Source: a virus
Length of the DNA stretch: 28,368 nucleotides
Virus record (IMG/VR): IMGVR_UViG_3300031645_000009
Location: 1 to 28,368 of that record
Reading direction: 5' to 3' (one strand)
A program made the position numbers and the translations under genes. Under the pieces are notes generated by a model that was not told the DNA's origin, did no database searches, and worked only from the letters and a program-made list of their open reading frames with translations. This document shows positions 7,951 to 14,177 of the stretch, piece by piece (position 1 is the stretch's first letter; each line of letters opens with the position of its first letter).

Positions 7951-8306
7951 AGATATTTCTTTTTAAGTGGCTTAAACTTCTTTAGTTGTTCATCACTTGT
8001 TTTAGAATTGTCTGTGCTTTTAGTATCTCCAAATGATACGCTTTCGCCATCAAATGATTGTGATTTTACATTACCCGACTGTATCGAGATAGATCCCTCT
8101 GACAATAATAGCCACACTAGCCTCGCAAAATAAGGCGTATATGCTACAGGTAAAGTTTCGTCTTCATCTTCATCAATTACGGTTGGTAATATATAATATT
8201 CAACTCTATTCTGAGCTATAGGGTTATAGATAGCAATTTGAGCATCATAAGTAGTGTCTGTTATTCCTAACAATATTTTAATCTCTGATGTTGTTTGCCA
8301 TGCCAT
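7947..8306 (-). CDS. Head-tail connector protein (gp6/gp15-like)
   Basis: 119 aa. MAWQTTSEIKILLGITDTTY, DAQIAIYNPIAQNRVEYYIL and then an acidic stretch and YTPYFARLVWLLL have the helical layout of the HK97 gp6/SPP1 gp15 connector family ('LK..LgI.d...D..I..li..a...v..yl'). This protein forms the ring below the portal. AAAGGA lies about eight bases upstream. The C-terminal 35 residues (SFGDTKSTDNSKTSDEQLKK) are low-complexity and probably flexible. Confidence 0.75.
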   Translation of the reverse strand: MAWQTTSEIKILLGITDTTYDAQIAIYNPIAQNRVEYYILPTVIDEDEDETLPVAYTPYFARLVWLLLSEGSISIQSGNVKSQSFDGESVSFGDTKSTDNSKTSDEQLKKFKPLKKKYL

Positions 8307-8310
8307 TTAA

Positions 8311-8601
8311 CTATCCTTTCACTATTTTTCTAGAAACTACTTTATCACCCTCAAAAGATTCTTCTATCTTTACGTCAGGAATAAATTGCAATGCTTCTGC
8401 TACATTATCACCCTGTTGAGTAGTTACTTGCAACACACAACCAACACCTTCAATTTCCATTGCTTTTGTAGATTTCATCCAACCTTCATTTTGACTTGAT
8501 GCCTTTGAAATAAGCTTGAACGTATCTCCGTTACCAAAAAACACTATATCTTTAACGTTCTTCTTTGCTCCATTTGTATCTGTATTTCCTAATGATTTCA
8601 T
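8311..8601 (-). CDS. Conserved-position head protein of unknown function, 96 aa
   Basis: The gene lies between the capsid-proximal 89-aa gene and the connector, with GGGGAGA before the ATG. The sequence MKSLGNTDTNGAKKNVKDIV, FFGNGDTFKLISKASSQNEG and AMEIEGVGCVLQVTTQQGDN predicts a small beta-rich domain. Head decoration or stabilisation proteins occur here in other phages, but no homology to one is visible. Confidence 0.6.
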   Translation of the reverse strand: MKSLGNTDTNGAKKNVKDIVFFGNGDTFKLISKASSQNEGWMKSTKAMEIEGVGCVLQVTTQQGDNVAEALQFIPDVKIEESFEGDKVVSRKIVKG

Positions 8602-8867
8602 TTATTCTCCCCTAGTTTATCTAGTTTAATTTGTTTGTTAGTTGCGTTCATTTTCATAAACTTCTTTAAATCATCGCCTTTAAGACCTGCGTTTATAGCT
8701 AGTTGCTTCCAGTCTGGTTTATCTTCGATTACAGGTTTAGCTTTCTTCATCTCTTCAAGTTTAATAAATGGATGTGGTAATTCGTGTGGACATTCTACAA
8801 TTCCGTTATGGGATTTATACAAAGATCCGTCGCTCCACCAAATATCCATGTCAGATTTATATTTCAT
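8598..8867 (-). CDS. Small protein with a C-terminal HeH/LEM-like helical motif, 89 aa
   Basis: The gene follows the major capsid gene. The N-terminal half (WWSDGSLYKSHNGIVECPHE) resembles the 61-aa protein at 7348-7533. The C-terminal part DWKQLAINAGLKGDDLKKFM then KMNATNKQIKLDKL has the helix-extended loop-helix look of HeH/LEM or SAP-like modules found in many small phage head-region proteins. The role is unproven. AAAGGAGAACGC precedes the ATG. Confidence 0.6.
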   Translation of the reverse strand: MKYKSDMDIWWSDGSLYKSHNGIVECPHELPHPFIKLEEMKKAKPVIEDKPDWKQLAINAGLKGDDLKKFMKMNATNKQIKLDKLGENK

Positions 8868-8884
8868 GCGTTCTCCTTTAATAA

Positions 8885-8904
8885 AGCCCCCAATTAAGGA
8901 GGCT
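8885..8904 (-). terminator. Weak terminator/attenuator after major capsid gene
   Basis: On the minus strand AGCCTCC - TTAATT - GGGGGCT forms a seven-pair stem (one T-G wobble) followed by TTTATTA. It sits seven bases after the capsid stop. A leaky terminator here would raise capsid mRNA over downstream neck genes. Confidence 0.5.
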
Positions 8905-8910
8905 GTTTAA

Positions 8911-9993
8911 TTATGCTGTAAAAGTAACAACACCCATTTTATTAGCTGGGTTAACTTCTAGCGTATACTCACCAACAAGTTGTACTCTTGTAGAGTCTCC
9001 TAGTTTAGCAAGAGGACTTGTAACCATATCTCTAAATGGTACGATCTTAACGTCAGAAGCATTAACAGCGTATATTTTAGCTGTAGGGATGTCTCTGTCT
9101 GTTCTGATTAAGACTTTATTACCTTTTAAAGAAATAAATGAATCGGCATAGTACCCTCTTTCAGTAGAGTTAATATCTCTTTGAAAGTATGTAGAATCAT
9201 AACCACTAATAACGGCTGCTTTTGCTGGGTTCATCCATAGTTCTTTAAGATTGTAGTCTTTAGATTCAACCATGTAATCAATAAATGCAGAAAGTAAAGC
9301 ACTTGTAATAGTTGTCCCTGCTGTAGACACATGACCCGAGTTGGTAGTGATCCAGTATGGAATACCACCAGCAATTCTTAAAGTTGCATTTGTTGAAGGT
9401 GCTAATTTAAAATCATTCCAAACCATTTTTTTCATAGACTTTCTAAGAACTTCTGATTGATCCGCTACATCGTCCATTAGTTGAGAATCACCTACTTCTT
9501 TTGATGTCTCATAAGCAGAATCGGTAACCTGTGCAACTCTTCTGAATATCTGAGTTACATTTGTAGCCTCAGTTTTAGCGTTAGTAGTTGACAGTGATTT
9601 TTCATCTCCTTCTAATACAGCACTTGATATGATAGTAACTGCTACATTAACCGCTAAAGTTGCGTCTGTTCCATCTACTACGAGTACAGTCAATGTGTTT
9701 GTCGCAATAGAAACAACACTGAAAATTATAGCACTGGCTTGTATTAAATCACCAGGGGTAAAAATAGATCCATCATCTACAAGTAAAACGCCGTCGGCTG
9801 CTTCGTATTCTGTTTCAACAGCATCAACAAACACCCGTGCTTTTTGTTCGTACCAAGTTAAGGTTTTAGCCCCAATCTTTGATCCCATTATTGCAGCATC
9901 TAACATATTACTGTTTAGATCCTCTTGCTTGAAAAAAGCCTTACTTATTGGTGTAATTTCGTCCGTTATTGAATATGTTGTTGTAGATCCCAT
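8911..9993 (-). CDS. Major capsid protein (SU10-like / DUF5309 family)
   Basis: 360 aa with a strong AGGAGGAT ribosome site. The protein forms the icosahedral shell with the HK97 fold. The region around residues 140-195, NVTQIFRRVAQVTDSAYETS then KEVGDSQLMDDVADQSEVLR and KSMKKMVWNDF, follows the 'NYTQIFrk...vs.t...v...g' plus helical spine pattern of SU10-type capsids. A beta insertion lies at about 60-130 (VLLVDDGSIFTPGDLIQAS). It follows the scaffold gene and precedes connector genes, as expected. No separate head protease was found, so cleavage is not indicated. Confidence 0.85.
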   Translation of the reverse strand: MGSTTTYSITDEITPISKAFFKQEDLNSNMLDAAIMGSKIGAKTLTWYEQKARVFVDAVETEYEAADGVLLVDDGSIFTPGDLIQASAIIFSVVSIATNTLTVLVVDGTDATLAVNVAVTIISSAVLEGDEKSLSTTNAKTEATNVTQIFRRVAQVTDSAYETSKEVGDSQLMDDVADQSEVLRKSMKKMVWNDFKLAPSTNATLRIAGGIPYWITTNSGHVSTAGTTITSALLSAFIDYMVESKDYNLKELWMNPAKAAVISGYDSTYFQRDINSTERGYYADSFISLKGNKVLIRTDRDIPTAKIYAVNASDVKIVPFRDMVTSPLAKLGDSTRVQLVGEYTLEVNPANKMGVVTFTA

Positions 9994-10019
9994 TAGATCC
10001 TCCTATAATTAACAGACTT

Positions 10020-10586
10020 TTATCGCCTACTGATTATTTTCTTTTCCAGTGGGCTTAATTCGTCTGTTTTAGTTGTGCTATTATACTGTTCTCTTGATCC
10101 TGAGAACTTAGTATCCCATTCTTTATCTCTCTGTTCGTTGTTTTCTTTTAAAGCATCGTCCATTACATTTCTATAATTTACTACTGCCTCAACACTTGGA
10201 AAGTTTAAAGCTTCTATTTGTTCTGTTGTAAAGTTTAATTCTCTGGCTTTTTCTTTTATCTCAAAAGTTCTTTCCCTTTGAATTGCCTTTGCTTCTCTTG
10301 TTGATATGTCGTCTTCTCTTGATTGGTATGCAATTTCTTTTTCTTCGGCTTCTCTTTTCTTTTTTTGGTCTGCCGTTTCGGTTGCTATCAATCTCTCTTT
10401 TTCTGCTTTGTCTTTTTCGCTTATCTTTCTATCCAGACCTGCATTATCTAATTTTAACTTTTCATATGCCTGCTCTTTGGCTTCCAGTTCCGCTTTGTAA
10501 TCCCTTGTGTCTTCTGTTATTATTGTTGTGTCTGTAGTTTCAGCTACTTCGCCTGACTCTATGTCCTGCTTTGTCTCTTCTGCCAT
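10020..10586 (-). CDS. Capsid scaffolding protein
   Basis: 188 aa, very charged and almost entirely helical: residues 28-120 form a coiled coil (YKAELEAKEQAYEKLKLDNA ... KDKAEKERL ... REAEEKEIAYQSRE). The short basic C-terminus (LSPLEKKIISRR) is typical of the capsid-binding end of scaffolds. It lies directly upstream of the major capsid gene. Expression starts from its own consensus promoter 26 bases upstream. AAGGGG serves as ribosome site. Confidence 0.85.
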   Translation of the reverse strand: MAEETKQDIESGEVAETTDTTIITEDTRDYKAELEAKEQAYEKLKLDNAGLDRKISEKDKAEKERLIATETADQKKKREAEEKEIAYQSREDDISTREAKAIQRERTFEIKEKARELNFTTEQIEALNFPSVEAVVNYRNVMDDALKENNEQRDKEWDTKFSGSREQYNSTTKTDELSPLEKKIISRR

Positions 10587-10618
10587 TATGACCCCTTCGC
10601 TTTTTTAATGTATGATTT

Positions 10619-10648
10619 ATTATACACTAACAGACGTTAAGTTGTCAA
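10619..10648 (-). promoter_or_regulatory. Consensus promoter of the scaffold-capsid-tail operon with operator-like palindrome
   Basis: TTGACA (10648-10643), an 18-bp spacer and TATAAT (10624-10619) read toward the scaffold gene. The spacer holds CTTAAC-GTCT-GTTAGT (10641-10626), an imperfect copy of the palindrome found in the portal promoter. Transcription should begin near 10612, leaving a 25-nt leader. Confidence 0.85.
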
Positions 10649-10674
10649 ATATGGTTTTAAATAGATTTTGGATA

Positions 10675-10765
10675 TAAAAATGCACCCCGTTAAGAGTGCA
10701 AGTAAGGAGATAGTATGCCAGATAACGATATACAATAAAATATCATAAAGGTTATCTGCGAAAGA
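10675..10765 (-). ncRNA. Putative ~90-nt small RNA with exposed anti-Shine-Dalgarno segment
   Basis: A minus-strand unit with its own promoter (10772-10800) and terminator (10681-10700) and no credible ORF. From the 5' end: an eight-pair stem CAGATAAC (10758-10751) with GTTATCTG (10726-10719), inside which GATAT/ATATC can add pairs; then the single-stranded segment CTATCTCCTTAC (about 10714-10703); then the terminator hairpin and U-run. The open segment is complementary to TAAGGAGATA-type ribosome sites, which several genes here carry, notably the methyltransferase (11726-11735) and the 71-aa gene beside the Rha-like gene. Transcription and function are inferred. Confidence 0.5.
10681..10700 (-). 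terminator. Rho-independent terminator of DUF2493 / small RNA
   Basis: On the minus strand TGCACTC and GGGTGCA pair (seven pairs, one T-G) around a six-base loop, followed directly by TTTTTA. It ends minus-strand transcription just before the scaffold promoter. Confidence 0.8.
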
Positions 10766-10771
10766 TAATTA

Positions 10772-10800
10772 AATATAGTCTATTTGTTTAATGCTGTCAA
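10772..10800 (-). promoter_or_regulatory. Promoter of the putative small RNA
   Basis: TTGACA (10800-10795), exactly 17 bp, then TATATT (10777-10772), reading minus. It lies downstream of the DUF2493 stop and upstream of a gene-free hairpin/terminator unit. A CTTAAC half-site, as in the late operator, lies two bases upstream of the -35. Confidence 0.7.
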
Positions 10801-10828
10801 ATGTTAAGATATAATTCTAACTACACCC

Positions 10829-11167
10829 TTAATTATCGTTATGCAATATTATTAACTTATATTTTAATCCATTCTCATACATGTTTTTAGATCCTTTCCC
10901 ACCTTCAAATAATATAAGAGCGTCTGCATATTTTGCCATTTGTTCGTTTCTTAGAATCCCCCCTATTTTACCAAGCGACCAATTAGGTTTAAAATCTTTT
11001 ATTGGTACGTCAATATATCTTGCAAATGATTCTCCAAACATATCAGCACCCTTACAAGTTCCCGACACTATTTCTGTAAAGTTATGCTTTTGATGTAATT
11101 CTAAAAGTAAGTCACAATCTTTATTAGTTTGCTTAAAGTTTCTTCCGCCTGCTATTATTACTTTCAT
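10829..11167 (-). CDS. SLOG-superfamily protein (DUF2493, YspA/CpYpsA-related)
   Basis: 112 aa. The signatures are MKVIIAGGRNF at the N-terminus, EIVSGTCKGADMFGESFARY in the middle and NWSLGKIGGILRNEQMAKYA near the C-terminus. They match the DUF2493 family of Rossmann-like SLOG domains, which bind nucleotide-derived ligands. The GGRNF, SGxCKGAD and GGxxRNxxM motifs are intact and the length is normal. Function in phages is unknown; SLOG domains are often tied to nucleotide signalling in conflict systems. It is the only protein gene between the methyltransferase island and the scaffold. AGGAGATAAT precedes the ATG, and the large structured RNA region lies directly upstream, so that region could be its leader. 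Confidence 0.85.
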   Translation of the reverse strand: MKVIIAGGRNFKQTNKDCDLLLELHQKHNFTEIVSGTCKGADMFGESFARYIDVPIKDFKPNWSLGKIGGILRNEQMAKYADALILFEGGKGSKNMYENGLKYKLIILHNDN

Positions 11168-11224
11168 ATTATCTCCTATATATACTTATCAACTACTAAA
11201 TACTATATTCTTGTTGGTGATTAG

Positions 11225-11591
11225 GGTGCACTCCTCCTAAGAACAGCACACCTTTAAATCTATATTCTCGCCAGAGCCTACAGGGTGAAATGTCTCATTT
11301 TCTATCAAGGAATCCCATATATCAACCTCTGCTTATAGATAGTCTCACAGTAGCAATAATTCTAATAGCCCTGCCAGTTACAGTTTTCCCCGACGACTAT
11401 TAAAATGTCATTGGGTAATGTCCTGTCTTATATACTACCCTGGCAGTCAAAGAGCATAAAAAAAGAGCTTTACTTGTACTCCTTCTTATGATACCACTCA
11501 TAAACACCAACAACCGCCACAGTATTAGTTAAGGAATACAAATAAAACTCTTTGTATTATGTGGCAGTATTGTGTCATTTACAAGGTTGGT
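11225..11591 (-). ncRNA. Large structured RNA candidate (about 370 nt)
   Basis: No ORF with start and ribosome site covers 11168-11737 on either strand, yet inverted repeats are dense. Minus-strand helices (plus coordinates): 11586-11591 with 11506-11511 enclosing 11560-11565/11516-11521 and an 8-bp 11551-11558/11535-11542; TTATGA/TCATAA at 11498-11503/11486-11491; CTGCCAG/CTGGCAG at 11440-11446/11371-11377 crossed by TAATAG/CTATTA at 11397-11402/11363-11368, forming a pseudoknot; and 11246-11252/11225-11231. The last helix pairs fully only on the minus strand (two G-U pairs become A-C mismatches on plus), which supports this strand. It may be a free ncRNA of the ornate phage-RNA kind (ROOL, GOLLD) or a long leader of the DUF2493 gene. 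Confidence 0.5.
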
Positions 11592-11640
11592 AGCCTCTGA
11601 CTTCTATATAATAACACATTTATTAAATTAGTACTATACA
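11592..11640 (-). promoter_or_regulatory. Possible extended -10 promoter for the structured RNA
   Basis: Reading minus, TG-T-TATTAT lies near 11612-11604 with no good -35. It would start RNA at about 11595, just before the outermost helix. This is weak evidence; read-through from the portal operon is an alternative source. Confidence 0.3.
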
Positions 11641-11682
11641 AAGATTAAGCAGTAATGTATTTTAGTGTAATTTAATTTAAAG

Positions 11683-11715
11683 TAGTTGACTAAGTAAACT
11701 AAAGTGATGTAAAAT
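11683..11715 (+). promoter_or_regulatory. Methyltransferase promoter with overlapping palindrome
   Basis: TTGACT (11686-11691), 18 bp, TAAAAT (11710-11715). The -35 is covered by the near-perfect palindrome TAGTTGAC-TAA-GTAAACTA (11683-11701, seven of eight arm bases matching), which looks like a repressor operator. TAAGGAGATA follows at 11726-11735. Confidence 0.65.
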
Positions 11716-11737
11716 ATATTAACAATAAGGAGATAAA

Positions 11738-12694
11738 ATGAATGTAGTTAGTTTGTTTGATGGCATGAGATGTGGAAGACCTGCTTTAAAACGTGCAGGG
11801 GTAGTAGTTAATAATTATCATAGTTCTGAAATAGATCCTTATGCAATTAAAATAGGAGATAAGAATTACCCTCAAGACATAAAAAATAAATTGGGTGACG
11901 TTACAAAATGGCGAGAATGGAATCTATCAGATATTGGCTTAATTATTGGTGGTAGTCCTTGTCAGGGGTTTAGTGTTGCTGGAAAACAATTAAATTTCGA
12001 TGATCCTAGAAGCGCCTTGTTTTTTGAGTTTTTAAGTGTGTTAAAACACTACAAGCCGAAATATTTCCTATTAGAAAATGTAGCACGTATGGATGATAAT
12101 GTTAAAAATATAATTTCTGAATTAATAGGCTGGCAACCTATTAAAATAAACAGCAACTTAGTTTCAGCTCAAAATAGAGATAGATTATATTGGACAAATA
12201 TCCCAAATGTTCAACAGCCAGAAGATAAGGGTATTTTCTTGAAAGATATTATGCTTGAAAAAACTAGTGAATATGTAAAAGCTAGTAAAAAGGGAATATA
12301 TAAAAAGTTTCAAAATAAAGCTAGTTGTTTAACTGGAGGCGCTCATAGTGGAGGTAATTATTCCGATATGGATTTATTTGGAATATTAAAAAACAGGTGT
12401 TACCATATTGGGGAGGCTATAGGAATAAATGGACACGAACTATTAACAAGGGTTTATGCTGATTATGGAAAATCACCAACATTAACAACTATTACGGGTG
12501 GTAACCAATATTCTAAAATTGCTATTGATGATTATATTTGGAGAAGATTAACCCCTGTTGAATGCGAAAGGCTTCAAACTATTCCAGATAATTATACCGA
12601 AGGTGTTAGTAATTCACAAAGATATAAGATGTTAGGCAATGGTTGGACTGTTGATGTAATAGCTCACATATTAAGGGGAATAGAATGTATCTAA
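11738..12694 (+). CDS. Orphan C5-cytosine DNA methyltransferase
   Basis: 318 aa, full length. SAM-binding motif I is VVSLFDGMRCGRPALKRAG, the phage-type variant in which FxGxGG is replaced by FDGMxCG. Motif IV is IIGGSPCQGFSVAGK with the catalytic cysteine, motif VI is LLENVARM, motif VIII is QNRDRLYWTN, and motif X is MLGNGWTVDVIAHIL. The target-recognition region is short (about 195-255, containing LTGGAHSGGNYSD). No restriction enzyme gene is adjacent, so protection of phage DNA from host restriction, or epigenetic control, is likely. It is first in a plus-strand operon and overlaps the next gene by ten bases. Its ribosome site TAAGGAGATA is complementary to the putative small RNA at 10675-10765. 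Confidence 0.95.
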   Translation: MNVVSLFDGMRCGRPALKRAGVVVNNYHSSEIDPYAIKIGDKNYPQDIKNKLGDVTKWREWNLSDIGLIIGGSPCQGFSVAGKQLNFDDPRSALFFEFLSVLKHYKPKYFLLENVARMDDNVKNIISELIGWQPIKINSNLVSAQNRDRLYWTNIPNVQQPEDKGIFLKDIMLEKTSEYVKASKKGIYKKFQNKASCLTGGAHSGGNYSDMDLFGILKNRCYHIGEAIGINGHELLTRVYADYGKSPTLTTITGGNQYSKIAIDDYIWRRLTPVECERLQTIPDNYTEGVSNSQRYKMLGNGWTVDVIAHILRGIECI

Positions 12695-12837
12695 CAATAC
12701 AAGAGTATGCAGACCAACAAAGACCGCCAGTACACCGTACAACGGTCGAGAGATGGATAAGAGAGGGGAAGCTAACATATGAGCTAACTATCAGTAATAG
12801 AAAGCGTATAACAGGGATAAGGAGAGAGTATGACTAA
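12685..12837 (+). CDS. Excisionase/MerR-like micro helix-turn-helix protein, 50 aa
   Basis: Translation MYLTIQEYADQQRPPVHRTT then VERWIREGKLTYELTISNRK. The 'LTIQEYA ... vHRTTVERWIREGKL' pattern is the winged-helix DNA-binding fold of excisionases and MerR-type small regulators. It starts inside the methyltransferase gene with AAGGGG upstream, so the two are coupled. It may regulate this operon through the palindrome at 11683-11701. Integration or excision cannot be judged, because no integrase is seen. Confidence 0.75.
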   Translation: MYLTIQEYADQQRPPVHRTTVERWIREGKLTYELTISNRKRITGIRREYD

Positions 12838-13000
12838 CAGACGATCTTTTAGGTTTACTATGACACAAGAAGAAAAGTTAAAGAGACAACGTAATGAACA
12901 GGAATGTATTGTATTTATCCCTAAATACAAATCTATATATAATCTTTTATTACCATCAGTGGACCATGAAAATAGAGGTACAGAAGGGATTAAGGAGTAG
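12830..13000 (+). CDS. Small charged protein, 56 aa
   Basis: MTNRRSFRFTMTQEEKLKRQ, then RNEQECIVFIPKYKSIYNLL and an acidic tail. ATAAGGAGAGAG precedes the ATG, which overlaps the end of the HTH gene by eight bases. The basic N-terminus could bind nucleic acid. No family is recognised. Confidence 0.6.
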   Translation: MTNRRSFRFTMTQEEKLKRQRNEQECIVFIPKYKSIYNLLLPSVDHENRGTEGIKE

Positions 13001-13003
13001 AGT

Positions 13004-13186
13004 ATGAATATTAAAGATTTATATATAGATGTTTTAAATAGCGCTATTAAATGCAATATGGATCAAAAGACTATTATTAATCTTAAAGAATGGCACGCTC
13101 AACAAGTAAAAAACAATTTCAGCTGGTTGGGTTATGAGCATCAATTAAAAACATTAAATAAGATTTATATAAGTACTATTTCTTAG
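13004..13186 (+). CDS. Small protein, 60 aa, last gene of methyltransferase operon
   Basis: MNIKDLYIDVLNSAIKCNMD then QKTIINLKEWHAQQVKNNFS. AAGGAGTAGAGT directly precedes the ATG, three bases after the previous stop. It is mostly helical with two cysteine/histidine residues too few for a zinc site. It ends convergently inside the 3' end of the head-morphogenesis gene (11-bp overlap), with no terminator between. The function is unknown. Confidence 0.6.
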   Translation: MNIKDLYIDVLNSAIKCNMDQKTIINLKEWHAQQVKNNFSWLGYEHQLKTLNKIYISTIS

Positions 13187-14177
13187 GGAATAAAACTTCA
13201 CCATAACGGTTAGTAATCAAACCCTGCTTCTCGCTATAGGTTTTGAAATCTTCGTATGGCACTACTTTATTATTGCCGTCTTTGTCTCGTTGGATTCTGG
13301 ATTCAGGAGGGAACTCTTCATCTAGTGTTATGGTTGTAGATCTATCGTTTATATCAAATTTAGCCACTCCGCTATTATGTGCAAACTTATATCCTACTTC
13401 TGGAAACTTAAACTTACCCTCTTTGTTAGCTATTTGACCATCCATTTGAGCAGACTGTGCCCTGGTCCTATCGTCTAAAGTTTCGACTAATTGCAATTTA
13501 CTAGGTACTATTTCCTGTTGGTTAATCCATTGATCTGTGTCTGCCGTTGCTCTCATTCTAAGTGTTTCTGTCCTTAAAGTCCTAGTCGTTTTATATGTCT
13601 GACCTTTTCTTAAACTAGGATCTGCAATCCATTTACCTGCTGAGTCTCGATAACCTAACACCTGGTCAAGTTGCCTGTTGATCTTAGGTAAACTTAACCC
13701 TTGTTCTACACCCGATACAATATTAGTATAGATCTGCTCTAAGTCTATTGATCGACCGGTCTGCATCTTTGCACGGTTCATCAATTTACTTAATGGTGCG
13801 TTACTAGCCTTTTTAAATTGCTTTTCTGTATACTTGGGTAACTTTACTAGATAGCCCTCTGATATACCCGTGTTGACGATAGTATAAAGGCTTTCATAGT
13901 ATGCGGTGTTATATTCTTTCAAATAGGCTGCCTGACTAAATGAGTCTTTCTTGATATAGCTCGGTCGGAGTGTCTCATTAGTTTCTTTTGCGAACTTCTC
14001 AGCTCTGTTATATTCACTAAAATATTGTTGATTATCGACTGCCTTTTCTGTTACATCCATTGCTAATTTACGAGACTTGTCACGGATTACATCAAAGATA
14101 AGACCTATCTCGTTAATAATAGATTTATCTCTTTGGGATCTCAGTTTAATAACTTGCTTCTGATATTTAGATGTCAT
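13176..14177 (-). CDS. Head morphogenesis / minor capsid protein (SPP1 gp7, Mu gpF-like)
   Basis: 333 aa, directly after the portal gene. The C-terminal half contains YKTTRTLRTETLRMRATADT then LQLVETLDDRTRAQSAQMDG, the conserved 'R.iaRTE..r...a......w.......k.W.t..D.rTR..H..mdG' block of phage head morphogenesis proteins, with the usual histidine replaced (AQSAQMDGQ). The N-terminal half is helical and likely binds portal or DNA. In SPP1 the homologue enters procapsids with the portal and affects DNA ejection. The start overlaps the portal end (ATG within GAAGATGAC), with a weak GGTAGAAG site. Confidence 0.85.
   Translation of the reverse strand: MTSKYQKQVIKLRSQRDKSIINEIGLIFDVIRDKSRKLAMDVTEKAVDNQQYFSEYNRAEKFAKETNETLRPSYIKKDSFSQAAYLKEYNTAYYESLYTIVNTGISEGYLVKLPKYTEKQFKKASNAPLSKLMNRAKMQTGRSIDLEQIYTNIVSGVEQGLSLPKINRQLDQVLGYRDSAGKWIADPSLRKGQTYKTTRTLRTETLRMRATADTDQWINQQEIVPSKLQLVETLDDRTRAQSAQMDGQIANKEGKFKFPEVGYKFAHNSGVAKFDINDRSTTITLDEEFPPESRIQRDKDGNNKVVPYEDFKTYSEKQGLITNRYGEVLFPKK

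Noticed and set aside
10696-10737. Plus-strand micro-ORF MPDNDIQ with a strong TAAGGAGATAG site
   Set aside because: Only seven codons; the ribosome-site-like sequence is better explained as the complement of the anti-Shine-Dalgarno segment of the minus-strand RNA.
11336-11402. TAGTC/GACTA pair resembling the P7 helix of a group I intron
   Set aside because: The order of the two halves is opposite to that in group I introns on either strand, and no P/Q elements or interrupted exon are visible.
11466-11534. Open minus-strand frame encoding a peptide ending VGVYEWYHKKEYK within the structured RNA region
   Set aside because: It has only a TTG as possible start, no convincing ribosome site, and overlaps several base-paired segments.
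12784-13056. 90-aa minus-strand ORF opposite the small genes after the methyltransferase
   Set aside because: The plus-strand genes have good ribosome sites and overlaps; the minus ORF has none.
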